From: Sphaerimonospora sp050942215
GTDB lineage: Bacteria; Actinomycetota; Actinomycetes; Streptosporangiales; Streptosporangiaceae
Reading direction: 5' to 3'
NCBI RefSeq assembly: GCF_050942215.1
Contig: NZ_CP192056.1
Location: 3,534,001-3,598,000, forward strand
DNA: 64,000 bases
Under the pieces are notes generated by a model, which worked only from the letters and a program-made list of their open reading frames with translations, ran no database searches and was not told where the DNA came from. The position numbers and the translations under genes were made by a program. This document shows positions 8,188-15,795 of the stretch, piece after piece. Numbering within the stretch: position 1 is the first letter of the stretch; every line of letters starts with the position of its first letter.

Positions 8188-9218
8188 GCCTGTCCTCCTG
8201 TGATCTCGGCGATGAGCTGGATGATGGACTGCTGGGCCGCCCTGGTGTCGGCCGACGGAAGGCCGTGCGTCGGCGGAGTCAGCTTGACGGTGTCGGCGAG
8301 GCCCTCGTAGGCGGCCAGCCGCGCCCGCACCTCGCCGGGGGTCCCGGCGAGGGTGACCGCGTCGACCATCCGGTCGGGCACGACGTCGCCGAGGTGGTCG
8401 GCGCCGCGGCCGGAGCGGAAGGTCTCGACCACGACGGCCTGCTCGTCGGCCAGGTCGTGGAAGGCGAAGAAGTCGGTGTAGCTGCGCACGCTGGCGTAGA
8501 AGCCGACGAGGCCCGCCGCCCGGCGCCGCGCGACGCGCGGGTCCGCGTCGACGGAGCAGCACGCCGACACCACCAGGTCGAGGTCTTCTCGTCCCTTCCC
8601 GGGGGTCCTGGCGAGTCCCGCCGTCACCTCGGGCAGGATGCGTTCCGCGAGGTAGGCCGGGGAGCACAGCTCGTGCGAGATCCAGCCGTCGCCGATCTCG
8701 GCCGCGAGCCTGGTCATCGCCGGGCCCACCGCGGCCAGATAGATCGGGATGCGGCTGCGGACGACCGGGAACGGGCGCCGGTAGCCGCGGATCCGCATCG
8801 GCGCGTGCTCTCCGTCCAGGAGGATCGGCTCGCCCGACGTGCACCGCGCCCAGAAGTGCCGGATCGCGCCGACGGTCTCGCGCAGCCTGCCGACCGGCTT
8901 GCCCCAGCGCACGTTGTGCCAGTCCTCGTTCAGCCGCTGCACCCCGGTGCCCAGCCCGAGGATGAACCGGCCGCCGGACATCTCGTCGACGTCGAGCGCC
9001 TCCAGGGCGGTCACCATGGGGCTGCGGGTGAAGGCGAGCGCGATCGCCGTGCCGATCGCGGCCGACTCGGTCGATCGGGCGAGGGCGGCCGCCGGCACGA
9101 TCGCGCTGCGGTGCATCTCGGGAACCCAGACGACCTCGGCGCCCGCCCGCTCGGCCGCGCGGGCCGCCTCGGTCAGCTCCTCGAGGGTCTCTCCCCAGGG
9201 GCCGTAGGTGATGCGCAT
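8184..9218 (-). CDS. LLM-class flavin/F420-dependent oxidoreductase
   Basis: Luciferase-like TIM-barrel protein of 344 aa. The N-terminal strand MRITYGPWGETLEELTEAARAAERAGAEVVWVPE and the block IALAFTRSPMVTALEALDVDEMSGGRFILGLGTG are typical of actinobacterial F420-dependent LLM proteins (MSMEG/Mer-like) rather than two-component FMN monooxygenases. No flavin reductase lies nearby, which also favours F420. A hydride transfer on a pathway intermediate is expected; the substrate is unknown. The ATG shares one base with the upstream MaoC stop, so the gene is translationally coupled. Confidence 0.85.
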   Translation of the reverse strand: MRITYGPWGETLEELTEAARAAERAGAEVVWVPEMHRSAIVPAAALARSTESAAIGTAIALAFTRSPMVTALEALDVDEMSGGRFILGLGTGVQRLNEDWHNVRWGKPVGRLRETVGAIRHFWARCTSGEPILLDGEHAPMRIRGYRRPFPVVRSRIPIYLAAVGPAMTRLAAEIGDGWISHELCSPAYLAERILPEVTAGLARTPGKGREDLDLVVSACCSVDADPRVARRRAAGLVGFYASVRSYTDFFAFHDLADEQAVVVETFRSGRGADHLGDVVPDRMVDAVTLAGTPGEVRARLAAYEGLADTVKLTPPTHGLPSADTRAAQQSIIQLIAEITGGQA

Positions 9219-9739
9219 CAGTTCTCCAGCGCGAGGGGCCGCTCAGCCTCGGGGAACACGCCCTCGATCTGCTCGGCGCCCCGGCGGTAGACGTAGAAGG
9301 TCCGCTTGAACGAGCAGACCTCTTTGCCGTCCTGGTTGAGGGTGCGGGTGCGTACGGTGACGATGCCGGCGTGCGGCCGGCTGGCCGACTCGCGCTTCTC
9401 GAGCACGATCGACTCGCTCCAGAGCGTGTCGCCGGCGAACACCGGGTGGGTCATCTTGATGTCGTCCCAGCCGAGGTTGGCGAACGCGTTCTGGGTGAGG
9501 TCGGTGACACTCTGCCCGACCGCGATCGCCACCGTGAACGTGGAGACCACCAGGGGCCGGCCGAACTCGGACTTCGCGGCGTACTCGGCGTTGAAGTGCA
9601 TCTGGTTCGTGTTCATCGTCAGCAGCGTGAACCAGGTGTTGTCCGCCTCGGACACCGTCCGGCCGAGCGGGTGTTGATAGACGTCGCCGATCTCGAAATC
9701 CTCGAAGAACCGGCCTTGCCATCCCGGCTTGACACCCAT
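9218..9739 (-). CDS. MaoC family dehydratase, first gene of the operon
   Basis: Hot-dog protein of 173 aa resembling mesaconyl-CoA-hydratase-like MaoC proteins: FEDFEIGDVYQHPLGRTVSEADNTWFTLLTMNTNQMHFNAEYA. The active loop NTNQMHFN keeps the His but has Asn where D-x4-H enzymes have Asp, as in several mesaconyl-CoA hydratases. It is the first gene of the minus-strand CoA-ester operon (9739 to the window start). A promoter lies at 9777-9806 and a regulon element at 9826-9850. Together with the CitE lyase at the operon end, a mesaconyl/citramalyl-type hydration-cleavage pair is possible. Confidence 0.85.
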   Translation of the reverse strand: MGVKPGWQGRFFEDFEIGDVYQHPLGRTVSEADNTWFTLLTMNTNQMHFNAEYAAKSEFGRPLVVSTFTVAIAVGQSVTDLTQNAFANLGWDDIKMTHPVFAGDTLWSESIVLEKRESASRPHAGIVTVRTRTLNQDGKEVCSFKRTFYVYRRGAEQIEGVFPEAERPLALEN

Positions 9740-9776
9740 GACGCTCCCTCACTCGGACCTGTCGTCTCGCAGTCCG

Positions 9777-9806
9777 AGCCTAAAGGTCAGACCATTCGAG
9801 GGTCAA
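9777..9806 (-). promoter_or_regulatory. Promoter of the CoA-ester operon
   Basis: On the minus strand TTGACC (9806-9801), an 18-nt spacer and TAGGCT (9782-9777) form a sigma-70-type promoter about 40 bp before the MaoC start. The same two hexamers with the same spacing recur at 25425-25454. Confidence 0.65.
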
Positions 9807-9825
9807 GGCTTTTGTTCCGCTATGT

Positions 9826-9850
9826 ATAACACCGTTCCAATTCATGGAAT
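9826..9850 (+). promoter_or_regulatory. Regulon element A
   Basis: Copy of the 25-bp element, reading ATAAC-ACC-GTTCC, seven bases, then GGAAT. It lies 20 bp upstream of the -35 box of the MaoC operon promoter. It is the only clear copy placed upstream of the promoter it accompanies rather than on the transcript start side. An additional GTTCC-N6-TATAAC stretch just before it (9814-9830) may extend the site. Confidence 0.65.
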
Positions 9851-9857
9851 GACTCTC

Positions 9858-10913
9858 TCACGGCGCCGGATCCGGCGCGACGTGCACGATGGTCTTGCCC
9901 ACGTTGCGGCCGGACATGAGACGGCGGAAGGCGGCGGGCGCCGCGTCGAGCCCGTGATGCACGTCCTCCACAAGCCGCAGCCGTCCCTCCGCGACGAGCC
10001 GGCCCACCCGCTCGGCGAACCGCGGCCGCAGGTCCTGATGGTCGTGCACGACGAGGCCGTGCACGACGGCACGCGCCCGCATCACCGCCCCGGCGGGCAG
10101 CACGGTCAGCCCCGTCTCGTTGGCGTGGTCGGGCAGGCCGCACAGCACGACCCGGGCGCCGGCGGCGAGCCGGCTCAGCACGCCTTCGAGCACCGCGCCA
10201 CCCGCCATGTGCAGGTAGCCGTCGACCCCGTCCGGGCAGGCGGCGGCGAGGGCGTCGAGCCAGTCCGGATCGTGCCGGTCGACGGCGGCCGCGTAGCCGA
10301 GGCGCTCGACCGCGACCCGGCACTTGTCCGGGCCGCCGGCGATCGCCACCGTACGCGCGCCGGCCAGCCCGGCGAGCTGCCCGGCCGCGCCGCCGACGGC
10401 GCCGGTCGCGGCGGACACCACGACCGTGTCGCCCACCTCGGGACGCAGCAGCCGGGTCATCGCGGCGTAGGCGGTGAGCCCGGGCATGCCGAGCGCGCCG
10501 AGCACCGCGGTGCGCGGCACACCGGGCGGCGTCACCGCCGGTCGCAGCGTGGCGGCGGGGACCGCCGCGTACTCCTGCCAGCCGGTCTCGGCCACTACCC
10601 ACTCGCCCGTCTCCACCACCTGGGCGACGGCCCTGCCGGGCACGAGCTCGCCGGGGTGCACGGGAGGATGGCCGAGGTCGCGCCCGGTCAGCATGCCGCG
10701 GACGAACGGATCGAGGGAGAGATGCACCGTACGGACCAGGACCTCGCCGGGTCCCGGCGCCGGGAGGGCGGCGGTCTCCGCGCGGAAGTCGTCCTCGACC
10801 GGCACGCCGCGCGGGCGCCGGGCCAGCACGATCCGGCGCTGCTCGCCCGGGAGGTTCTTCTCGCGCGGGAGGTCGGCCTCATCCGGGATGTTCGTCGCTT
10901 CCGAGGGATTCAT
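9858..10913 (-). CDS. MDR-family NADP-dependent oxidoreductase
   Basis: Medium-chain dehydrogenase/reductase of 351 aa, of the zinc-free leukotriene B4 dehydrogenase/CurA-like type. Visible parts are the catalytic-domain strand LSLDPFVRGMLTG, GALGMPGLTAYAAM, and the nucleotide-binding block VVVSAATGAVGGAAGQLAGLAG. These enzymes reduce the double bond of enones with NADPH. No zinc-binding cysteines are seen. The ATG overlaps the stop of the DUF3598-like gene (ATGA), so both are read from the divergent region with element B. Confidence 0.88.
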   Translation of the reverse strand: MNPSEATNIPDEADLPREKNLPGEQRRIVLARRPRGVPVEDDFRAETAALPAPGPGEVLVRTVHLSLDPFVRGMLTGRDLGHPPVHPGELVPGRAVAQVVETGEWVVAETGWQEYAAVPAATLRPAVTPPGVPRTAVLGALGMPGLTAYAAMTRLLRPEVGDTVVVSAATGAVGGAAGQLAGLAGARTVAIAGGPDKCRVAVERLGYAAAVDRHDPDWLDALAAACPDGVDGYLHMAGGAVLEGVLSRLAAGARVVLCGLPDHANETGLTVLPAGAVMRARAVVHGLVVHDHQDLRPRFAERVGRLVAEGRLRLVEDVHHGLDAAPAAFRRLMSGRNVGKTIVHVAPDPAP

Positions 10914-11365
10914 CCGACCCGCTCCTCCTGGATCAGCGTGCGCCGCACGCAGGCGCCGTGCTCCAGCCACTGCCAGGTGCGGCTCCGCCGCGTGCCGTCG
11001 TCGCTGAGCACGATCATTTCGAACAGCCGCTGGTCGATCGAGGGGTCGGCCGCCTTGAACCGCCAGGTGAGGAACATCGCGTTCTCGTCGAGGGCCCAGG
11101 TGACGCCCTTGATGCGCTCGGTGTCGAAGTACAGGCGGCCGTGCCCGTCGTAGACGCCGGGGAAGGAGTACTCCTCCGACCTGCCGTCCTCCCATCGATA
11201 CCGGTTGATCTGCAGGTACCGGTCGGGGTCCTCGGGCGGGAGCAGACAGCTCAGGTGCGAGGCGTGCCGGTCGATGATCTTTCCGGTGGCGTCCACGTGC
11301 GTGTAGACGCCCTCCCACTCGCCTTCGTGTTTGGCGAGCAGCGGAAGTCCTTCACGGATTGCCAT
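10910..11365 (-). CDS. DUF3598-like (calycin-type) protein
   Basis: Protein of 151 aa. HEGEWEGVYTHVDATGKIIDRHASHL and YSFPGVYDGHGRLYFD resemble the N-terminal domain of the DUF3598 family, which has a lipocalin/calycin-like beta-barrel. A second member (24863-25327) lies in another operon of the same regulon, so the fold probably binds a pathway compound. The start has a strong AGAAGGAG Shine-Dalgarno 8 nt upstream. Its enzymatic role is unknown. Confidence 0.7.
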   Translation of the reverse strand: MAIREGLPLLAKHEGEWEGVYTHVDATGKIIDRHASHLSCLLPPEDPDRYLQINRYRWEDGRSEEYSFPGVYDGHGRLYFDTERIKGVTWALDENAMFLTWRFKAADPSIDQRLFEMIVLSDDGTRRSRTWQWLEHGACVRRTLIQEERVG

Positions 11366-11438
11366 GTGCGCGTCTCCTTCTGTGGCAGGCGACTGCCCGG
11401 TCCCGCTCCGAGGGCGGGAACTCCAAGACTGTCATAAT

Positions 11439-11463
11439 GAAACAATGTTTCGCTAGAGGGAAC
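11439..11463 (+). promoter_or_regulatory. Regulon element B, in the divergent region
   Basis: 25-bp copy reading GAAAC-AAT-GTTTC, seven bases, GGAAC. The first 13 bp (GAAACAATGTTTC) is a perfect palindrome around its central base. It lies between the divergently transcribed DUF3598/MDR pair and the GntR gene and could control both, including autoregulation of the GntR gene. Confidence 0.75.
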
Positions 11464-11491
11464 ATAGGTCACCGTTGGAACTCATGAGGGT

Positions 11492-11497
11492 TAGGCT
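11492..11497 (+). promoter_or_regulatory. -10 box of GntR gene, probably leaderless
   Basis: TAGGCT lies 6 nt before the GTG start of the GntR gene, and no purine-rich ribosome-binding site precedes the GTG. This is the usual layout of leaderless actinobacterial mRNAs. A clear -35 box was not found, which fits an activator- or repressor-dependent promoter beside element B. Confidence 0.45.
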
Positions 11498-11503
11498 GTC
11501 GCC

Positions 11504-12220
11504 GTGTCCACAGATCGCGTTTCGGCGCCCGCGTACCAGGAGCTGGCCGACCGGCTGCGCGAACAGATCCTCTCCGGGGAGCTCCAGCCGGGGGACCGTC
11601 TGCCCGTCGAGCCTGACCTGTGCGCGATGTACGGCGTGAGCCGGAGCACCGTGCGCGAGGCCCTGCGCGTCCTGTCCAGCGAGCGACTGCTGATCACCCG
11701 GCGCGGGGTCGCGGGCGGCAGCTTCGTCACCCGTCCCGAGCCGGAGCACATCAGCAGCTATCTCCTGTCCAGCCTGGCGCTGTTCCGTGACTCCGGCTCG
11801 GTCGCCAACCTCCTGGAGGTGCGCGTCCTGCTGGAGGTGCCGACCGCCGGGCTGGCCGCCGCACGCCGCACGCCCGAACAGTTGGAGGCGCTGCGCGCCG
11901 CGCTGTTCGACCCCGGCGAGATCGAGCGCGAGGACATCTACACGGCGAACCGGCGGTTCCACAAGGGGCTGCTCGAAGCGGCGAACAATCCGCTGCTCGA
12001 CGCGGTGACGGCCCCCGTGTTCAGCGTCCTGGAGAGCGGTTTCGCCAGGAACGAGGCCCCCGACGGCTTCTGGGTCAGGGTCGACCGGGATCACCGGGAC
12101 ATCCTGGCCTGCGTCGAGGCCGGCGACTCCCTCGGCGCGGAACGGGCTCAGCGTGAGCACCTGGAGCACCTGCGCACCGTCTACTCGCAGATCGACAAGG
12201 AGCGCCGCCGGACGGACTAG
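11504..12220 (+). CDS. GntR/FadR-family transcriptional regulator (FCD type)
   Basis: Regulator of 238 aa with an N-terminal winged helix (residues 8-75: LADRLREQILSGELQPGDRLPVEPDLCAMYGVSRSTVREALRVL) followed by a helical FCD effector domain. The FCD domain shows the metal-binding pattern: Asp in EREDIY, His in RRFHKGL, His in RDHRDIL and His in REHLEHL. FCD regulators usually bind small carboxylic acids. It is the only transcription factor gene in the window and lies 40 bp from element B, so it is the best candidate for the repressor of the eight-site regulon. The GTG start is placed by its -10 box. It converges with nitrilase gene 12217-13158, overlapping it by 4 bp. Confidence 0.9.
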   Translation: MSTDRVSAPAYQELADRLREQILSGELQPGDRLPVEPDLCAMYGVSRSTVREALRVLSSERLLITRRGVAGGSFVTRPEPEHISSYLLSSLALFRDSGSVANLLEVRVLLEVPTAGLAAARRTPEQLEALRAALFDPGEIEREDIYTANRRFHKGLLEAANNPLLDAVTAPVFSVLESGFARNEAPDGFWVRVDRDHRDILACVEAGDSLGAERAQREHLEHLRTVYSQIDKERRRTD

Positions 12221-13158
12221 CCGAGTTCCGCCGGCCCGGGCCGGCGGACATGTGACCGCGTGTCGACCTCGAGACGCAGAATCTCCGGCCGCGCGCTGTG
12301 ACCGGACGAGTCGTGCTGGAGCTTCGCCTCGGTGATCACGGAGAGATCGGCCTCGGCGATCACGAGCCGCTCGTCGGCCCCCTCGTGACGTGCCAGGACG
12401 TTTCCCCACGGGTCGAGGATGAGCGAGATGGCGCCGCCGGTCTGGAGTTTGGGCTGCGGGCCGAAGGCCTCCTCGATCACCGACAGATTGGCCTCGCTCA
12501 TCGGATCCGCCGCGGCGATCACGAAGCAGCCGGCCGTGTAGGCATGGACGCGGGAGAGCGCCCAGATATGCCCGCGGAACCAGTCGTCCAGCGACCTGAC
12601 CGCTCCGCCTCCGGGCCACGCGCCCACGTGGAACTCGGGAAGTTCCTCGACGAGGGCCTGCCTGGCCAGGTTCATGGAGTGCTCGCCGCAGATCAGTCCG
12701 CCGACCCGCCCCACACCGAGCGCGTGGACGCCGAGCGTCGAGCCGTCGCCCTGACCCCAGATGGCGCGCTCGACCAGGGTGGGCTGCAGTTTGCGATGGA
12801 CCCCCGCCACCTCGCCCTGATCGTCGATGAACACCTGGGTGTTGTACAGGGTGCCGCCGTGCCGTTCCGAGACGCCCAGCACCACGTTGACCCGGTGCCG
12901 GGCGCACGCGCGGCCGACGGCCCCGAGAGCCTGCGCCGTCAGCCGTACGGACTCCTCCGCGTAGCGGCGGTTGAGTTCGCCCTGCTCGTCGAAGGGCGTG
13001 ATCGCCAGCCAGTAGGGGTATCCGGGCACGAAGGTCTCCGGAAAGCCCAGAAGCCGGACATCGGCTGCGCCCGCTTCGGCGATCGCGGCCACGACCTTGT
13101 CGAGCGTGGCCGCCCGATCCAGCAGGACGGGCGATTGATGGACGGCGGCTACCCGCAT
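12217..13158 (-). CDS. Nitrilase (branch 1 type)
   Basis: Nitrilase of 313 aa. The catalytic triad is visible: Glu in GFPETFVPGYPYW, Lys in GVHRKLQPTLVERAIWGQGDGS and Cys in GLICGEHSMNLA. The surrounding sequence is that of true nitrilases, which convert R-CN to R-COOH and NH3, although the usual CWE reads CGE here. It is the last gene of the minus operon that begins with the ABC importer at 19803 and includes another nitrilase homologue and an isochorismatase-like amidase. It follows the second nitrilase gene after 108 bp with its own Shine-Dalgarno (AAAGGA). Confidence 0.9.
   Translation of the reverse strand: MRVAAVHQSPVLLDRAATLDKVVAAIAEAGAADVRLLGFPETFVPGYPYWLAITPFDEQGELNRRYAEESVRLTAQALGAVGRACARHRVNVVLGVSERHGGTLYNTQVFIDDQGEVAGVHRKLQPTLVERAIWGQGDGSTLGVHALGVGRVGGLICGEHSMNLARQALVEELPEFHVGAWPGGGAVRSLDDWFRGHIWALSRVHAYTAGCFVIAAADPMSEANLSVIEEAFGPQPKLQTGGAISLILDPWGNVLARHEGADERLVIAEADLSVITEAKLQHDSSGHSARPEILRLEVDTRSHVRRPGPAELG
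12228..12247. terminator. 20-bp palindrome at the GntR/nitrilase convergence
   Basis: A perfect GC-only palindrome (CCGCCGGCCC and its complement) sits 8 bp after the GntR stop and inside the last codons of the converging nitrilase. The convergent stops overlap in the bases ctag. It could act as a bidirectional terminator without a U-tract, common in actinomycetes. Confidence 0.5.
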
Positions 13159-13266
13159 CGTGATGGGATCCTTTCAGCGCTTCTCTCGGGGATCGGGCCG
13201 ATCGGGCGGCGGGCGCCGGCACCCGGCAGATCCGCCGGGGCGCGCGGCGCACGCCCCGGCGACCGG

Positions 13267-14319
13267 TCACTTGAGGATGCCCGCCTCGTGCAGCCGATCG
13301 AGGGTCTCGCGGTGCTGGGCGGCGTAGAACTCGGCCCCGCTGCTGCCGTCGGAGCCCGCGAGCCCGTTGGGACGGACCAGGTCGTAGCGGCCGTACTCCT
13401 CGCTCCACAGACCGGTGTTCGTGCGGGAGAAGAGGTTCTCGACATGCGGCCGGTTGCGTGCGCGCCGGAGCCCGCCCAGGTCGATCTCGCAGTTCGCGAC
13501 GAGGCTCTCCCCCTGCCCGGCCTTGGCGAGCACGTTGCCGAGATAGTCGATGATCTCCGAGCCGCCGTCGGCCGAGTCGCCGAAGAGGCTCTCGGCATAG
13601 CCCGCGGAGTTGGCGGAGACGACGTAGAAGCCGTTCTCGATGGCACGCGCCCGGCGCGCGATGTCGTGCTTCTTCAGCGTCGGCCCGCCGACCTCGGAGG
13701 TCGGATGCAGCAGGACCTCCGCACCGCGCAGCGCCAGCGCCCTGCTCAGTTCTGGGAAGACGATCTCCTGACAGGGGATGACCGCGATGCCGCCCAGTTC
13801 GGTCTGCGCGACGGAGAGGACGCCCTCGATGCCGTACACATCGAGGTACTTGTCCCAGACGTCGTACGGCGACGGCGTGATCGTCGAGTGCAGCCGGCGG
13901 TAGCGCAGCAGTCGCTCACCGGACGGCGAGATGAGCCAGGTCGCCGCGAAGAACAGGCCCGGGAAGTGGGGGTCGCTCTCATAGGCGTGCCCGGCGAGGT
14001 AGACGCCGGCGTCCTGGGCGATCGAGCGGATCGCGTCGAACTCGGCGCCGTCCGGGTCGATCGCCGCCATCTCGGTCCACTGGGCGATCGACTCCCCCAT
14101 CAGCGGGGCGCCGGTGAGGGTGAACTCGGGCAGCACGACGAGACGGCACTCCGGCATCCAGCGAGAGGCCAGCAGCACCTGCTGCTTCATTCGCGCGATC
14201 GAGTCCTTGATGGTCTGCCTGGCCTCCGTCACGCCCATGCCGTTGATCGGCAGGGTGCGGCGCTGCAGGGCCATGACATAGTAGGCGGGTGCCTGGGCGG
14301 TGGCCGCTTCAGACTGCAT
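13267..14319 (-). CDS. Carbon-nitrogen hydrolase (nitrilase/amidase superfamily), Lys-to-Arg variant
   Basis: Protein of 350 aa of the nitrilase superfamily, closer to aliphatic amidase-like members. Glu lies in VVLPEFTLTG and Cys183 in VIPCQEIVFPEL, followed by GAEVLLHPTSEV. The position of the catalytic Lys reads RYRRLHS, so Arg replaces Lys. The paralogue at 33859 shares this change and also lacks the Cys. The ATG chosen (MQSEAATAQ) has an AGAAGG site 8 nt upstream and overlaps the amidase stop by 11 bp. It is expected to act on an amide or nitrile imported by the adjacent transporter. Confidence 0.85.
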   Translation of the reverse strand: MQSEAATAQAPAYYVMALQRRTLPINGMGVTEARQTIKDSIARMKQQVLLASRWMPECRLVVLPEFTLTGAPLMGESIAQWTEMAAIDPDGAEFDAIRSIAQDAGVYLAGHAYESDPHFPGLFFAATWLISPSGERLLRYRRLHSTITPSPYDVWDKYLDVYGIEGVLSVAQTELGGIAVIPCQEIVFPELSRALALRGAEVLLHPTSEVGGPTLKKHDIARRARAIENGFYVVSANSAGYAESLFGDSADGGSEIIDYLGNVLAKAGQGESLVANCEIDLGGLRRARNRPHVENLFSRTNTGLWSEEYGRYDLVRPNGLAGSDGSSGAEFYAAQHRETLDRLHEAGILK

Positions 14320-15034
14320 GGGTCTGACCTTCTCTCTGGTTCTGCGCTGTTCGCGTTTCACACTGTTCTGGTCGGGGTTCCAGGCCTGCGGCGACGGCTC
14401 GCTCGATCTCGTCGGCCGAGCACACCACGGCGAAGTGCCGGTCGAGGTTGTCCAGGGCCGCAGCGGCGAGGCGGGCGTCGGTGTGGCCCGTCAGGTCGCC
14501 CGCGACGACGACGTCGTACTCGCGCTGGGCGGCATCGCGTGCGGTCGTGTCGACGCAGCCATTGGCGGCGGTGCCGAGCAACACGACCGTCTGGATTCCG
14601 GAGCTGCGCAGCAACTGGTCGAGGCTCGACCCGAGGAAGGCGCTGTAACGGAACTTCTCGATGGTGACGTCCGCCTCGTGCACCCGCAGACCGTCGGCCA
14701 GCTCGGCGCCGGGGCTGCCCTGCCGGCACAGTTCGAGGCGTTCCGGGGCGCGGCGCAACCGTCGCTCGATCGCCGGGGACATGTAGCGATCCGACGACAG
14801 CTGTCTGACCCAGACGACCAGGACTCCCCGTGCGCGCAGGAAGTCGACGAACTCACCGGCCCGGGTCACGATGCGCTCGTTGGCGCTGACGTCGATTCCG
14901 GCACGGGCGAAGGCCCCCGAGCCGGAACAGAAGTCCCGCTGCATGTCGATGACCACCACCGCCACCGATCCGGGATCGGAGCACATTTCCGCGAGCAGTT
15001 CCAGTCGGATGTCGTCCACGTACCTCATCTCCAA
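14309..15034 (-). CDS. Isochorismatase-like cysteine amidohydrolase
   Basis: Protein of 241 aa of the isochorismatase-like hydrolase superfamily, in the subgroup with RutB, biuret hydrolase and N-carbamoylsarcosine amidase. The Asp-Lys-Cys triad is seen as VIDMQRDF, IEKFRYSAF and AANGCVDTTARDA. Members cut C-N bonds of ureido or amide compounds. It sits directly after livF and before two nitrilase-type genes, so nitrogen release from the transported compound is likely. The start is uncertain: a TTG at 15034 or an ATG two codons inside; neither has a good Shine-Dalgarno at ideal spacing, so coupling to livF is probable. Confidence 0.88.
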   Translation of the reverse strand: MEMRYVDDIRLELLAEMCSDPGSVAVVVIDMQRDFCSGSGAFARAGIDVSANERIVTRAGEFVDFLRARGVLVVWVRQLSSDRYMSPAIERRLRRAPERLELCRQGSPGAELADGLRVHEADVTIEKFRYSAFLGSSLDQLLRSSGIQTVVLLGTAANGCVDTTARDAAQREYDVVVAGDLTGHTDARLAAAALDNLDRHFAVVCSADEIERAVAAGLEPRPEQCETRTAQNQREGQTHAV

Positions 15035-15057
15035 GGAAATCCGAGCCGAGTCGCTCG

Positions 15058-15795
15058 CTAGCCGCCGAGGTAAACCGAAGTGATGTGGGGATCGGCGCGC
15101 AGCTCGGCGGCGGTGCCCTGCGACACCACGGAGCCACGCTCGAGGAGATAGCCGCGATCGGCGAGTGAGAGGGCGTTGTCCACCGCCTGTTCGACCAGCA
15201 GCACCGCGAGCCCGCGCTCCACATGTAGCTGCTTGATGTACCGGTACAGTTCCTCCACCATCAGCGGAGCGAGGCCGAGCGAGGGCTCGTCGAGCAGCAG
15301 CAGCCTGGGGCGGCTCATCAGCGCGCGGGCCACGGCCAGCATCTGCGCCTCGCCTCCGGAGAGCGTCCCGGCGAGCTGCGTGGAACGCGCCGCCAGGCGG
15401 GGGAACAGATCCAGGACCTCGTCGGTGACCGAGTCGGCGCGGCGTCTCTTCCTCCGGATCGCGTACGCGCCGAGCACCAGGTTCTCGTGCACCGTGTGCT
15501 GGGGAAAGATCTGCCGTCCCTCGGGCACGTGGCCGATGCCCAGGCCGGTCCGGCGCCAGGCCGCCGTCCGGGTGATGTCCCGGCCGGCGAACACGATCGA
15601 ACCCGAGGTCGCCGCGATGAGTCCGGAGACGGTCCTGAGGATCGAGGTCTTGCCCGCGCCGTTGGGCCCGAGCAGCACCACGAACTCGTTCTCGCGCACG
15701 ACGACGTCCACGTCGCGGACCGCCTGCACGGCGCCGTATCCGGAGCCGAGCCCCCGCAGCTCCAGCAGCCTTCCACCGTCGTCAGTCGGCCGCAT
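15058..15795 (-). CDS. livF: ABC transporter ATP-binding protein, LivF type
   Basis: Second ATPase of a branched-chain amino acid/amide-type (HAAT) importer, 245 aa. The Walker A motif is GPNGAGKTS (near residue 41), the signature LSGGEAQMLAVARAL and Walker B LLLLDEPSLGLAP. The LivF-typical EGRQIFPQHTVHENL follows. It overlaps the livM-livG fusion gene by 14 bp. The importer is encoded with amidase and nitrilases, so the cargo is probably a nitrogenous organic compound rather than leucine. Confidence 0.92.
   Translation of the reverse strand: MRPTDDGGRLLELRGLGSGYGAVQAVRDVDVVVRENEFVVLLGPNGAGKTSILRTVSGLIAATSGSIVFAGRDITRTAAWRRTGLGIGHVPEGRQIFPQHTVHENLVLGAYAIRRKRRRADSVTDEVLDLFPRLAARSTQLAGTLSGGEAQMLAVARALMSRPRLLLLDEPSLGLAPLMVEELYRYIKQLHVERGLAVLLVEQAVDNALSLADRGYLLERGSVVSQGTAAELRADPHITSVYLGG

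Noticed and set aside
1..15034. Assignment of the LLM, amidase and RidA-like genes to the Rut pyrimidine pathway
   Set aside because: The LLM protein resembles F420-type rather than RutA, no flavin reductase is present, the RidA-like protein is a three-repeat variant, and the genes lie in different operons. Only the analogy was kept.
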